In this document: positions 52,776 through 61,276 of the stretch, piece by piece
How the letters are laid out: the number at the start of each line of letters is the position of its first letter
Numbering within the stretch: position 1 is the first letter of the stretch
Source of the DNA: DSPP01 sp964607165
GTDB taxonomy: Bacteria > Zixibacteria > MSB-5A5 > DSPP01
Direction: 5' to 3'
DNA: 64,000 bases
Assembly: GCA_964607165.1 (NCBI GenBank)
Contig: CAZSIT010000003.1
Span: 1-64,000, forward strand
Notes under the pieces: model-generated
Told to the model about the DNA's origin: nothing
Database searches by the model: none
Seen by the model: only the letters and a program-made list of their open reading frames with translations
Position numbers and translations under genes: made by a program

Positions 52776-54056
52776 TTAAGGTGCAGCACACCCCCACTGC
52801 AATTGGGGATGGCCAAGAAAAATTCTATTCAAAAGTAATACTACGTCGGCAGAGGTAGCCAAACAGTCGGCGTTAAAATCCATATCTGCGGCGGGAACTG
52901 AAGTCGGTATTCCCAAAAAAGTATAATTCAACATCATAACCACATCTGATGCCGTCAACTGCCAGTCTAAGTTCAAATCGCCAATCAGCGTGGGAGAGTA
53001 AATGTAAACATAGCCGCTGTTCCCTACGGCATAGGCATGATTGGCATCCACAGCATCAAAGCCAACAATGTCATCTCCTACGCCAGGCATCTGCTCCGTC
53101 CAAGTGCGACCACCATCGGATGAAAACTGAACCGAGGCACCCAAGGCAGCATATCCTGCTAACCAATAATGAGCAGTGTCCACGGCCTCAAAAGTATAAA
53201 ACCAATAGTCGCCGCTAAAGCTTGACAAAGAATCCCAAGTAATTCCACCGTCGTGCGTTCGCGAGAACCGGTATTTGTTGGAAACGTTTGGGTCACAGTG
53301 CCACATCCAACCATTCAGCGTATCCTGAAACCAAATCTTGGCTCCAGCACAAACCGGAATCGAAACCGGAAGAGCTACCCAACTGTCTCCGCCATTACGT
53401 GTTCGGAGCAGGTCTATCGCATTGTTGTTTGGCGCTGGGCGATAAGAAATGGCCCAACCGTTCAGAGAATCAACAAAATGAAATCGACCCAACTGACAGG
53501 CGGGGATTCCCGTGGTTTTAATCTGCCAACTTTTACCGGAATCATTGCTGACCAGAAAAGAATCCCTGAAGTTGCAGTCATGTCCAATTACATCAAAACC
53601 CTTAAGTCTGTTTAAGAACAGAATCTGACCACCCCAGTTAGTTCCGGTATCCAATTGAGTGGTCCAGGTATTCCCCCCATCGGTGGTGCGAAGCCGAAAG
53701 CTCCCAGCAGGAGGAGGATAATTTGAGGCCTGGCCAGCCATCCAACCATTAAGAGTGTCAAAAAAGAAAAAGGAATTGGCAATCCCGCTTTCCAACGGTG
53801 GGCAACAGCCGGTCAAGGAAAAAGTATTCCAGCTAAAACCACCATCCTTTGTGTAAAGTACGTCCCGGAAGTAGGTCGAAGCCCAGATATGGAGAGAATC
53901 ATAGGCGTAAACAGCCTGCATCGGGTTGGTAGCCTGTCCCACATCCACCCGCCGCCAGCGGGGGCCGCGGGCAAAAAGCGGCCCGGCCAGCCCGAAAATA
54001 AGCAATACTGCCCCTATGGTAATCAGGGCTGAAAGTATAGTCTTACTTACCCTCAC
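52776..54056 (-). CDS. Secreted Ycf48-like beta-propeller protein with dockerin-like tail
   Basis: 426 residues; signal peptide 1-29. The body (about 35-345) has repeated propeller blades with D-G-G-xT/S-W motifs: TKDGGFSWNTF, TTDGGNTWTTQ, SNDSGKSWQIK, TRNGGDSWVAL, THDGGITWDSL, SSDGGRTWTEQ. The pattern resembles photosystem assembly factor Ycf48 and BNR proteins, without implying photosynthesis. The tail has IGDLNLDWQLTASDVVMMLN and DFNADCLATSADVVLLLN and ends WGCAAP, Cys four from the end. It opens the minus-strand secreted-protein operon. Confidence 0.78.
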   Translation of the reverse strand: MRVSKTILSALITIGAVLLIFGLAGPLFARGPRWRRVDVGQATNPMQAVYAYDSLHIWASTYFRDVLYTKDGGFSWNTFSLTGCCPPLESGIANSFFFFDTLNGWMAGQASNYPPPAGSFRLRTTDGGNTWTTQLDTGTNWGGQILFLNRLKGFDVIGHDCNFRDSFLVSNDSGKSWQIKTTGIPACQLGRFHFVDSLNGWAISYRPAPNNNAIDLLRTRNGGDSWVALPVSIPVCAGAKIWFQDTLNGWMWHCDPNVSNKYRFSRTHDGGITWDSLSSFSGDYWFYTFEAVDTAHYWLAGYAALGASVQFSSDGGRTWTEQMPGVGDDIVGFDAVDANHAYAVGNSGYVYIYSPTLIGDLNLDWQLTASDVVMMLNYTFLGIPTSVPAADMDFNADCLATSADVVLLLNRIFLGHPQLQWGCAAP

Positions 54057-54080
54057 AAGGGCTCCTTATAACCTTACCTG

Positions 54081-54109
54081 TAAGATGGGGTAAGGAAAGG
54101 AATTGTCAA
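54081..54109 (-). promoter_or_regulatory. Promoter candidate of the secreted-protein operon
   Basis: Minus strand TTGACA (54109-54104), 17-nt spacer, ATCTTA (54086-54081); the -35 is perfect, the -10 poor. Confidence 0.35.
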
Positions 54110-54134
54110 CTGCAATTTGGCTTTATGGAGCTCC

Positions 54135-55970
54135 TTAGTAGTTCGCGCCGAAAACTTCCATCCGGAAGTCTTTAATGTCCGATTTTTTCTGCAGGTCGGT
54201 GAACCAGGCGTTGTAGGTATCGTTTTTGCGCTTTTGCACCAAGGATTGTATGGTGGAATCTTTGGCCGCGGCGAAGCGGTTGGCATCATACGGCAGGTAT
54301 TCCATCAACTCTCCAAGGAGGTATCCCAAATCGGTCGGCACGGGAGGAATGAAGCGCTGTTTTTTCTCGTGGGCGCGGATGGTGGCGCCGATGAAAGCGG
54401 GCGCATCTCCCATACCTGGCACCCAGGCACCCCAGCCCCATAGAAGATCGGTGGTGACTTCCTCTTTATGTTGTGCGGCGGCCCAGTCCAACGAAGTGCC
54501 GCTCTGTGCCATTTGCAAAACTTTCTCCGCTTTTTGACGGGCCAGCGCCATAGATTTGGGCCCCAAAACGTTGCCCTTTACACGGTTTTTAATTTCTTCG
54601 TAGGAAGGAACTCCGGCGGGCATCCGTTTGTAAATTTTCACCACCGCGGGTGACCCCGGCAGGTAGTAAACAGGCGATACGGTACCCGGTTTGTTTGAGA
54701 AGACAAATTCCGAAATTTCCGAAACGAATCCTAAACCGGCGATGGAGGCATCGCGGGTAAAAATGTTGGAGGAATCAATTTTCAATTTTCGGTCAGCCGC
54801 CTCCTCCTCGAAACCAATTTTTTGGGAGGCTTGGACGAATTCCTCGGCGCTCGTTCGCGTCCGCTCGGCTGTTTCACTGCCGGTTTTTACCTGCAGGAGT
54901 ATATGGCCGGCATGAAGTTGTTCGCCTTCCTTATTTTTCTTTTTCGCCCAGAGTTTGATTATATGCCAGCCAAAGGAAGTGCGCACGGGTTGGGAAAGCT
55001 GCCCGGGGCTTAGTAAGAAAGCCGCGGAGTCAAAAGCCGGGACCATCCGACCGTGGCCAAACCAACCCAAATCGCCGCCGTTGGTCGAAACCGTGGGGTC
55101 TTCGGAATATTTTTTGGCTACTTCGGTAAAAGCCGCGGAATCGGCGGCTTTTACCGCTTCCATCCGGATTGTTTCAATTGCCTCTTTTACCCGCTGTTCG
55201 TCCTCGTAGCTGGGTATGTTCTGAAAGCGGACGAATTTGACCACCGCCCGCTCGGGCAGGTGGTATTTCTCTTTGTTTTTTTCGTATTCTGCCTTGAACT
55301 CCGATTCCGGAACCTGGGCCAGCTCGGCCCGGAATTGTTCGGGCCGGACTAAAACCATTTTAACCCGATAGTATTCGTTAAATTCCTTGTAACGATTAAT
55401 GATGTCTTCGTCGGTCACCCTTGCCGTTGAAAACACCATATCGGTCAGCTTAAACTCTAAAAGTTGGGGACGCACCAGTCCTTCAATTTGGGCCCAGAAG
55501 GGGCCGGCCATAGGGTCTTTGGAGTTCATCAGGGCAATATATTTGGAATAGTCAAACTGGCCGTTGGTTTGAAAAGCTTCAATTTGAGCAAGTTGGGGAA
55601 TGGTGTAATAATATTTTTGCAAAAACTCGACCACTTCGACATCGCTGACTTTGATGCCATATTTTTTTTCCTGTTGCCGGACCAAAACTCCGCGCACCAC
55701 ATCTTGCCACGCCTGTTGATGAAAACGGGTTTTTTGGTCTTCCGTCAGTTCCGCCTGGGGGTTTTTAGATTCCCAGTCGCGGACCTGGCGGTCATAATAA
55801 AAGTTATACTCGTTGGCGGAAATTTCTTCACCGTTGATTTCCGCCACAAAATTTCTCATTTTTTGAGAGGTGGTGTAATTCATACCCCAGGCGAATACTA
55901 TGGTTCCGATAAAGGCGGCGATTACAATCCAGAGAATAATCTGTGTATTTTTGCGCATCGTTTTCAACAT
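54135..55970 (-). CDS. PpiD/SurA-type periplasmic peptidyl-prolyl isomerase
   Basis: 611 residues from ATG 55970 (AAGGAG upstream). An N-terminal membrane anchor (about 11-29) is followed by a SurA_N chaperone region (about 38-200; NGEEISANEYNFYYDRQVRDW) and a parvulin domain (about 235-345; AKKYSEDPTVSTNGGDLGWF, AFDSAAFLLSPGQLSQPV, GWHIIKLW). The layout and anchor fit PpiD. It assists folding of exported proteins near the Sec exit, fitting the many secreted proteins upstream. Monocistronic. Confidence 0.88.
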   Translation of the reverse strand: MLKTMRKNTQIILWIVIAAFIGTIVFAWGMNYTTSQKMRNFVAEINGEEISANEYNFYYDRQVRDWESKNPQAELTEDQKTRFHQQAWQDVVRGVLVRQQEKKYGIKVSDVEVVEFLQKYYYTIPQLAQIEAFQTNGQFDYSKYIALMNSKDPMAGPFWAQIEGLVRPQLLEFKLTDMVFSTARVTDEDIINRYKEFNEYYRVKMVLVRPEQFRAELAQVPESEFKAEYEKNKEKYHLPERAVVKFVRFQNIPSYEDEQRVKEAIETIRMEAVKAADSAAFTEVAKKYSEDPTVSTNGGDLGWFGHGRMVPAFDSAAFLLSPGQLSQPVRTSFGWHIIKLWAKKKNKEGEQLHAGHILLQVKTGSETAERTRTSAEEFVQASQKIGFEEEAADRKLKIDSSNIFTRDASIAGLGFVSEISEFVFSNKPGTVSPVYYLPGSPAVVKIYKRMPAGVPSYEEIKNRVKGNVLGPKSMALARQKAEKVLQMAQSGTSLDWAAAQHKEEVTTDLLWGWGAWVPGMGDAPAFIGATIRAHEKKQRFIPPVPTDLGYLLGELMEYLPYDANRFAAAKDSTIQSLVQKRKNDTYNAWFTDLQKKSDIKDFRMEVFGANY

Positions 55971-56156
55971 ATCAAAACTCCTTTTGCCAAATTTAAGTTA
56001 AGGCACCATCTGTCGAGTACCCCGACAACAGATAGTTAAGATAAAATAAACAAGCAAATTGGCAAATGGTTTTTCCGGTTAGGCCAAGGCTTGCTCCTTT
56101 GTTAAAGTATCGCCCGGCTCTATTTAAGGCATCCGTAAAATAAATGCAAAATCTGT

Positions 56157-56185
56157 TTGCTCGGTTAAGGTAATGAAATTATTAT
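56157..56185 (+). promoter_or_regulatory. Promoter of tRNA-Ser
   Basis: TTGCTC (56157-56162), 17-nt spacer, TATTAT (56180-56185); the predicted start is about 6 nt before the tRNA. Confidence 0.45.
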
Positions 56186-56197
56186 ATGTCGGGACAG

Positions 56198-56288
<91 letters not shown>

Positions 56289-56336
56289 TTTATTCCGAGC
56301 GAACCCCGCCATAGTTGGGTGAGTCGAGGAATCGCT

Positions 56337-56615
56337 ATGACTGATACTAAAAAATCTTGGTACGTGTATATTCTCCTTTGTTCAGATGGATCCTTCTATA
56401 CCGGGATCACCAACAATGTTAAGGAAAGAATGAAAGAGCATAATGCCGGTAGCGGAGCAAAGTATACGAGGGGGAGAAAGCCGGTCACGTTGGCATATAG
56501 GGAAACGCATCCCAATCAGGCTTCTGCCCGGCGGCGGGAGGAAGAAATCAAGAAATTGGAAAGAAGAAATAAGGAAAAGCTCGTTTCGGATTTTTCTCGA
56601 GCAAGCCCGAAATAA
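56337..56615 (+). CDS. GIY-YIG endonuclease (URI/Slx1-type, single domain)
   Basis: 92 residues; ATG 56337 preferred (GAGG upstream) over GTG/ATG codons nearer the tRNA. The fold starts WYVYILLCSDGSFYTGITNN, giving the two Tyr/Gly motifs. RMKEHN follows with the catalytic Arg region and His. The helix ASARRREEEIKKLERRNK carries the metal-binding Glu and is strongly basic. Single-domain GIY-YIG proteins (COG2827) nick or cut DNA; the biological role is mostly unknown. Flanked by tRNA-Ser and a copy of its 3' end. Confidence 0.85.
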   Translation: MTDTKKSWYVYILLCSDGSFYTGITNNVKERMKEHNAGSGAKYTRGRKPVTLAYRETHPNQASARRREEEIKKLERRNKEKLVSDFSRASPK

Positions 56616-56626
56616 ATTTCGGTTTT
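56607..56626 (+). terminator. Terminator overlapping the GIY-YIG stop codon
   Basis: CCGAAAT-AA-ATTTCGG, a 7-bp stem, followed by TTTT. The stop TAA (56613-56615) is in the loop. An outer pair GAGC/GCTC (56599-56602/56628-56631) extends it and resembles family-B repeats. Confidence 0.5.
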
Positions 56627-56641
56627 CGCTCGGGATAAACA

Positions 56642-56657
56642 AATCCCAGCCTCTCCG
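56642..56657 (+). repeat. Right direct repeat (copy of tRNA-Ser 3' end)
   Basis: AATCCCAGCCTCTCCG, identical over 16 bases to 56273-56288 but not part of a tRNA. It marks the distal end of the GIY-YIG unit. Confidence 0.85.
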
Positions 56658-56691
56658 CTTGTTTTGAGCGTGCGCTGGAACGACTTCCTCA

Positions 56692-56720
56692 TTGACTTGC
56701 CCGCAGGCCTTTAGTAAACT
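56692..56720 (+). promoter_or_regulatory. Promoter of the kinase gene
   Basis: TTGACT (56692-56697), 17-nt spacer, TAAACT (56715-56720); the leader to ATG 56757 is about 30 nt with GGGGCAGG as SD. Confidence 0.6.
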
Positions 56721-56756
56721 TCATTATGTGTTGGAGTTAATTGATGTGGGGCAGGT

Positions 56757-59000
56757 ATGTTAGGGCTAACTATTTCTCATTTCAAAATTCTGGAAAAGAT
56801 AGGGGAAGGTGGAATGGGCATTGTGTACAAGGCCCAAGATGTCAGATTAGACCGGCCGGCAGCTCTAAAATTTTTGCCCCGGGGTCTGGCTTCCAGCCAC
56901 GCTGAACGTGAAAGGTTCAATCACGAAGCCAAAGCGGCTTCGGCTTTGAACCACCCCAACATCACCACAGTCTATGAAATCGGGGAGCATGATGGTCAAC
57001 TCTTCATCGCTATGGAACTGGTGGAGGGGAAGACCTTAAAGAAACTGGCCAATGAAGAAACCCTGCCGCTGCACCGAATTCTGGATATCGGCATCCAGCT
57101 GTGCGAGGCCCTTGCGGGCGCGCACGAAAAAGGCATTGTCCATCGGGACATCAAAGGGGATAACATCATGCTGACACCCACAGGCCAAGTCAAGATTATG
57201 GACTTTGGTTTGGCCAAACTTAAAGGGGCTTCCAAGCTCACCCTAACCGGCTCTGTCCTCGGCACCCTCGCCTATATGTCTCCTGAGCAGGCCCAGGGAA
57301 AGGAGGTGGACCGGCGCAGCGACATTTTTTCATTGGGGGTGGTCCTGTACGAGCTAATTACCGGCAAACTCCCTTTCAACGGGGAACATCCGGCCGCCCT
57401 GATTTACACTATCTGTAACGAAGAGCCGGAGCCGTTGACCCGCTTCCGCAGCGGAGTTCCGGAAAATTTGCTAAGGATTTTCGACAAGGCTTTGGCCAAA
57501 GAGTTGGAAGAAAGATACCAGGACATAGCGGACTTGCGAGTGGATTTAAGCAGGGCGAGAAAAGGCTTGGATTTGGGGCCAAAGGAAACCTCCGAGGTTG
57601 CTAAGAGAGCCATAGCGGTTTTATACTTTGAAAATCTAAGTCCGGATCCGGACAGTGATTACTTTGCTGCGGGGATGACCGAAGACATCATCACCGACCT
57701 ATCCAAAATTGAAGGCATACGGGTGGCTTCCCGCAATGCAGTTTTGGCGTACAAAAGCGTGCCGTTGGATATTCCCCAGTTGGGTAAGAAGCTGAAGGTC
57801 GACGCCATTCTGGTGGGGAGCGTTCGCAAGGCTGGCAGCCGGCTTAGAATCACGGCCCAGCTGATTGGTACAAAAGAGGGTTTCCATCTCTGGGCGGAAC
57901 GATACGACCGCGAATCCACCGAGGTCTTTGAACTTCAAGAAGAAATAGCAAAGAATATCACCTCTGCATTAAAGATTAAGCTTTCGCCTAAGGACGAAAA
58001 GCAACTGGCCCAAAGATATAAAGGTAATTTGCAAGCGTACGACTATTATCTTAAGGGAAGAGACCACTATTACAAATACACGAAATCTGATATGGTGGCA
58101 GCCATTCAAATGTTCAAAAAAGCCCTTGAACTGGACCCGAACTATGCGCTGGCCTACGCGGGTCTGGGGGACTGCTATTTCCAGATGTTTGATAAGGGTT
58201 TTGATAGTGACAAGTCTTGGCTGAAAAAGTCGGAGGAAGCCTGTCTGCAGGCCTTGGGCATTAACCCTTTTTGTGCCGAAGCCTACAAAGCATTAGCGGG
58301 CGCTTGTTATAGGCAGGGGAGGCATAATAGCGTAAAACGATTTCTCGAAAAGGCTCTGGAGATAAATCCCAATTACGCACCGGCGCGAGCCAACCTGGGG
58401 ATAGAGCTTTTATTCAGAGGAGATTTGCAGGAGGCGGAAAAACAGCTGCTCTTGGTGAGAGAGCAAGACCCTTCGATTCCATTCAGTCTTTTTTTCCTTG
58501 TCGGTATTCACTTACGGTTGAACAACTTCGCCAAGGCCGAGTCGCTCGCCAAAGAGCTTTTAGAAACGGGAGAGTCCATCGTTTTCATTTCGGCGGGACA
58601 TCAGGCCCTGTCGGATGTTTATTTGTATCAGCGCCAATTCGATAAGGCCTTGGAGCACATCCAGCGGTCCTTGGAGCTGGATCCGACCGAACCTTACGGA
58701 ATCGTTAGTTTGGCTGCCATTTCTGCCGGGCGGGGAAAACGGGAAGAGGCTTTGGAAAGGATCAAAGAACCCCCTGTCGATACGCTTTTGCGCTACGATA
58801 CAATCTTAAAGGTTATAGAAACCTACGCACTTTTAAACGAGAGGGATAAGGCTTACCAGTGGATGAGAAAAGGAATCGACGAAAACCAACTGATGTGGTA
58901 CCATTGCGAGCATAATCCTCTCCTCGAGGAAATTCGCAAAGAGCCGGAATTTCAGAAACTTTTAGCAGAGGCCAAGGAAAAGATACTAAATTCGGAGTGA
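56757..59000 (+). CDS. Ser/Thr protein kinase with TolB/FlgO-like and TPR domains
   Basis: 747 residues. Kinase domain 1-275: glycine loop GEGGMGIVYK, Lys38, Glu57, HRDIKGDN (Asp131) and DFG (Asp149), all catalytic residues present. Residues about 285-425 (AIAVLYFENLSPDPDSDYFAAGMTEDI to AERYDRESTEVFELQEEIA) match the TolB-like/FlgO domain of adenylate-cyclase-type regulators. TPR repeats fill about 440-747 (KKALELDPNYALAYAGLGDC). No membrane helix, so likely cytosolic. It may relay an unknown signal by phosphorylation. Confidence 0.9.
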   Translation: MLGLTISHFKILEKIGEGGMGIVYKAQDVRLDRPAALKFLPRGLASSHAERERFNHEAKAASALNHPNITTVYEIGEHDGQLFIAMELVEGKTLKKLANEETLPLHRILDIGIQLCEALAGAHEKGIVHRDIKGDNIMLTPTGQVKIMDFGLAKLKGASKLTLTGSVLGTLAYMSPEQAQGKEVDRRSDIFSLGVVLYELITGKLPFNGEHPAALIYTICNEEPEPLTRFRSGVPENLLRIFDKALAKELEERYQDIADLRVDLSRARKGLDLGPKETSEVAKRAIAVLYFENLSPDPDSDYFAAGMTEDIITDLSKIEGIRVASRNAVLAYKSVPLDIPQLGKKLKVDAILVGSVRKAGSRLRITAQLIGTKEGFHLWAERYDRESTEVFELQEEIAKNITSALKIKLSPKDEKQLAQRYKGNLQAYDYYLKGRDHYYKYTKSDMVAAIQMFKKALELDPNYALAYAGLGDCYFQMFDKGFDSDKSWLKKSEEACLQALGINPFCAEAYKALAGACYRQGRHNSVKRFLEKALEINPNYAPARANLGIELLFRGDLQEAEKQLLLVREQDPSIPFSLFFLVGIHLRLNNFAKAESLAKELLETGESIVFISAGHQALSDVYLYQRQFDKALEHIQRSLELDPTEPYGIVSLAAISAGRGKREEALERIKEPPVDTLLRYDTILKVIETYALLNERDKAYQWMRKGIDENQLMWYHCEHNPLLEEIRKEPEFQKLLAEAKEKILNSE

Positions 59001-59017
59001 TGGAAAAGGAGGAAAAC

Positions 59018-59248
59018 TTGCCAACTAAAATAACCGTCAACAAAAACGGTTCGCTTAGAATAGAAGGAGAATTCACCATCTGCGATCCAGGTGGAATGGT
59101 TTATAACGTTTCCGGGCGGACGATGATTTCCCTTTGCCGCTGCGGGCAGTCCAACAACAAACCGTTCTGCGATGGCAGCCACAAAAACGCCGGCTTTTGC
59201 CACGAGCCGGCGGCTTTTGAACTGCCGCCGCCCCAGCCAAAACTGTAA
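59018..59248 (+). CDS. CDGSH iron-sulfur domain protein
   Basis: 76 residues. TTG 59018 is chosen over ATG 59000 because AGGAGG (59007-59012) sits 5 nt before it and it yields the family start MPTKITVNKNGSLRIEGEF. The 2Fe-2S binding motif CRCGQSNNKPFCDGSH is complete (three Cys, one His). MitoNEET-type bacterial proteins carry redox-active, acid-labile clusters; the partner is unknown. A terminator overlaps its 3' end. Confidence 0.88.
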   Translation: MPTKITVNKNGSLRIEGEFTICDPGGMVYNVSGRTMISLCRCGQSNNKPFCDGSHKNAGFCHEPAAFELPPPQPKL

Positions 59249-59269
59249 TGCTGGTTGGTTTTTTTTTTT
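59233..59269 (+). terminator. Terminator after the CDGSH gene
   Basis: CCAGCC (59233-59238) pairs with GGTTGG (59253-59258, one G-T pair), followed by eleven T. It overlaps the CDGSH stop codon. Confidence 0.55.
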
Positions 59270-59327
59270 ACTCATTTGAAAAGACACTACTATTTTCCAT
59301 GAGCTATAAAAAAATTCTTTTAAGCTA

Positions 59328-59355
59328 TTGACAAACTTATAACATTATGTATTTT
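59328..59355 (+). promoter_or_regulatory. Promoter of the tRNA-Thr/tuf operon
   Basis: TTGACA (59328-59333), 16-nt spacer, TATTTT (59350-59355). About 170 nt of leader precede tRNA-Thr, with small hairpins (CCGAAAACGGG near 59366) and no ORF of note. Confidence 0.5.
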
Positions 59356-59529
59356 TGGAGTTTACCCGAAAACGGGAGGATGAGATATTACCTTTCGGAA
59401 AGTTCGGATGTATTATGTTTTAGTTGTTTTTGATGTTTGGTCGCAGATTGTAAGACGCTGAAACATCGCAGCAAAAAAGAGGAACCAGAGGAACGGATTG
59501 AAACCGGTAATGTTGAGCTGAATCGAACC

Positions 59530-59602
<73 letters not shown>

Positions 59603-59641
59603 TTATAGATGGCAGAACAGGCGTTGGACAAAGAAAAGCTA

Positions 59642-59677
59642 AAGGACGAGGTCATCCCGATAAGTCGGGATTCTGGG
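59642..59677 (+). repeat. Partial, altered copy of the tRNA-Thr 3' half
   Basis: AAGGACGAGGTCA (59642-59654) repeats 59566-59578 exactly and TCTGGG (59672-59677) repeats 59595-59600. In between, the T arm is replaced by another hairpin (TCCCGATAAGTCGGGA). Thus the copy mimics a 35-nt tRNA half with a foreign stem; the hairpin may itself be a dispersed palindrome. Confidence 0.5.
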
Positions 59678-59762
59678 TTGTAATAAAACAGAGATTAGAG
59701 ATTAAGCAGGGCAGCGAAAGTTGAAAATCGGACGAGAAAAAATAGAGTGGAGGGAAGAGTAA

Positions 59763-60968
59763 ATGTCCAAGCCGAAGTTTGAGCGTACTAAGCCGCATGT
59801 GAACGTGGGGACTATAGGGCATGTGGATCACGGGAAGACTACTTTGACGGCGGCGATAACGATGGTGTTGAGTAGGAAGGGGTTGGCGCAGATACGGACG
59901 TTTGATTCGATAGATAATGCTCCCGAGGAAAGGGAGCGGGGTATTACCATTGCCACGGCGCACGTGGAGTATGAGACGGACAAAAGGCATTATGCGCACG
60001 TGGACTGTCCGGGGCATGCCGACTATGTGAAGAATATGATAACGGGAGCGGCGCAGATGGACGGGGCGATCTTGGTGGTTTCTGCCGCGGACGGTCCTAT
60101 GCCGCAGACGCGGGAGCATATTCTTTTGGCGCGGCAGGTGGGGGTTCCGTTTATCGTAGTTTTCATGAATAAGGTGGACGCGGTGGACGACCCGGAGCTG
60201 TTGGACTTGGTGGAGTTGGAAGTTCGGGACTTGTTGAAGAAGTATCAGTTTCCCGGGGACGAGACGCCGATTATCCGGGGGAGCGCTTTGAAGGCGATGA
60301 CGGCGGCTTCCCGTCCGGAAGTGAAGGAGGATCCGGCCTTTGAGTGCATCTTTAAGTTGATGGAGGCGGTGGACAGTTATATCCCTACTCCCAAGCGGGA
60401 GACCGACAAGCCGTTTTTGATGTCGATTGAGGACGTTTTCTCCATCACCGGCCGAGGCACGGTAGGCACCGGAAGGGTAGATAGGGGTAAGGTGAAGGTT
60501 GGGGACGAGGTGGAGCGAGTGGGCATCAAGGAGACGAAGAAGACCGTAGTCACCGGGGTGGAGATGTTTCGCAAGATTTTGGACTATGCCGAGGCGGGGG
60601 ACAACGTTGGCTTGCTTTTGAGGGGTATCGAGAAGGATGACTTGGAAAGAGGAATGGTGCTGGCTAAACCGGGGAGTATCACTCCCCACACGAAGTTTAA
60701 GGCCGAGGTTTACGTTTTAACCAAGGAAGAGGGTGGGAGGCATACGCCCTTTTTCAATGGGTATCGTCCGCAGTTCTATTTTCGGACGACGGACGTGACC
60801 GGAGTGGTGACGTTGCCTTCGGGAGTTGAGATGGTGATGCCGGGGGATAACATCCAGACGGAGGTGGAGTTGATTCAGCCCATCGCCATGGAAAAGGAGT
60901 TGCGCTTTGCCATCCGCGAAGGGGGCCGCACGGTGGGCGCCGGTGTCGTAGCCCAGGTAGTGGAGTAA
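59763..60968 (+). CDS. tuf: Elongation factor Tu
   Basis: 401 residues. GTPase motifs GHVDHGKTT, DCPGHADYVKNM, NKVDAVDD and GSALKA, effector region RGITI, domain 2 and 3 landmarks GRGTVGTGRVDRG and TTDVTGVV. It carries aminoacyl-tRNA to the ribosome. Codon use is unusual for a highly expressed gene: ATA and AGG codons occur repeatedly and the first 300 bases use many GGG and TTG codons. Its TAA overlaps the ATG of rpmG. Confidence 0.97.
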   Translation: MSKPKFERTKPHVNVGTIGHVDHGKTTLTAAITMVLSRKGLAQIRTFDSIDNAPEERERGITIATAHVEYETDKRHYAHVDCPGHADYVKNMITGAAQMDGAILVVSAADGPMPQTREHILLARQVGVPFIVVFMNKVDAVDDPELLDLVELEVRDLLKKYQFPGDETPIIRGSALKAMTAASRPEVKEDPAFECIFKLMEAVDSYIPTPKRETDKPFLMSIEDVFSITGRGTVGTGRVDRGKVKVGDEVERVGIKETKKTVVTGVEMFRKILDYAEAGDNVGLLLRGIEKDDLERGMVLAKPGSITPHTKFKAEVYVLTKEEGGRHTPFFNGYRPQFYFRTTDVTGVVTLPSGVEMVMPGDNIQTEVELIQPIAMEKELRFAIREGGRTVGAGVVAQVVE

Positions 60969-61120
60969 TGCCGAGAGAAATAATTGCGCTGGCTTGCGGC
61001 GATTGCAAACGCCGCAACTACAGCACTAAAAAGAATAAAAAATTGCACCCCGACCGGGTGGAGTATAAAAAGTATTGCGCTTGGTGCAATAAACATACTT
61101 TGCACAAGGAGACAAGGTAG
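60968..61120 (+). CDS. rpmG: Ribosomal protein L33
   Basis: 50 residues from ATG 60968 (overlaps the tuf stop). The sequence starts MPREIIALACGDCKRRNYST and ends in YCAWCNKHTLHKETR. It has the two CxxC pairs (CGDC, CAWC) of the zinc-binding C+ form of L33. Position between tuf and tRNA-Trp is canonical. Confidence 0.92.
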   Translation: MPREIIALACGDCKRRNYSTKKNKKLHPDRVEYKKYCAWCNKHTLHKETR

Positions 61121-61163
61121 GAAGTAGCAAAGCGGGAGGTATTAACCGCCGCCGGGCAAGTTT

Positions 61164-61237
61164 AGGCCTGTAGCTCAACTGGCTAGAGCGTCGGTCTCCA
61201 AAACCGGTGGTTGGGGGTTCGAGTCCCTCCAGGCCTG
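61164..61237 (+). tRNA. tRNA-Trp(CCA)
   Basis: 74 nt: acceptor AGGCCTG/CAGGCCT, discriminator G, anticodon loop CTCCAAA with anticodon CCA, T arm GGGGGTTCGAGTCCCTC. It lies between rpmG and secE as in many bacteria. CCA end is not encoded. Confidence 0.95.
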
Positions 61238-61276
61238 AATAAAGACAGTTATTAGGAATTAGGAAAAGATAAAAAG

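Larger units (their letters stand above)
56289..56657 (+). mobile_element. Putative GIY-YIG unit integrated at tRNA-Ser
   Basis: 369 bases between the end of tRNA-Ser and the end of the second copy of its 3' end. The unit contains a single gene (GIY-YIG nuclease, 56337-56615) and its terminator. This is the geometry of integrative elements that use a tRNA 3' end as attachment site and restore the tRNA on entry, but there is no integrase: the nuclease is the only candidate enzyme. A chance duplication carried by the nuclease gene is the alternative. Confidence 0.6.

Noticed and set aside
1188..54056. Cellulosome (dockerin modules)
   Set aside because: No scaffoldin with true cohesins and no glycoside hydrolases; the partner domains are propellers and beta-sandwiches.
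59652..60689. 345-codon minus-strand ORF across tuf
   Set aside because: Arg/His-rich shadow of the strongly coding plus strand; tuf is certain.
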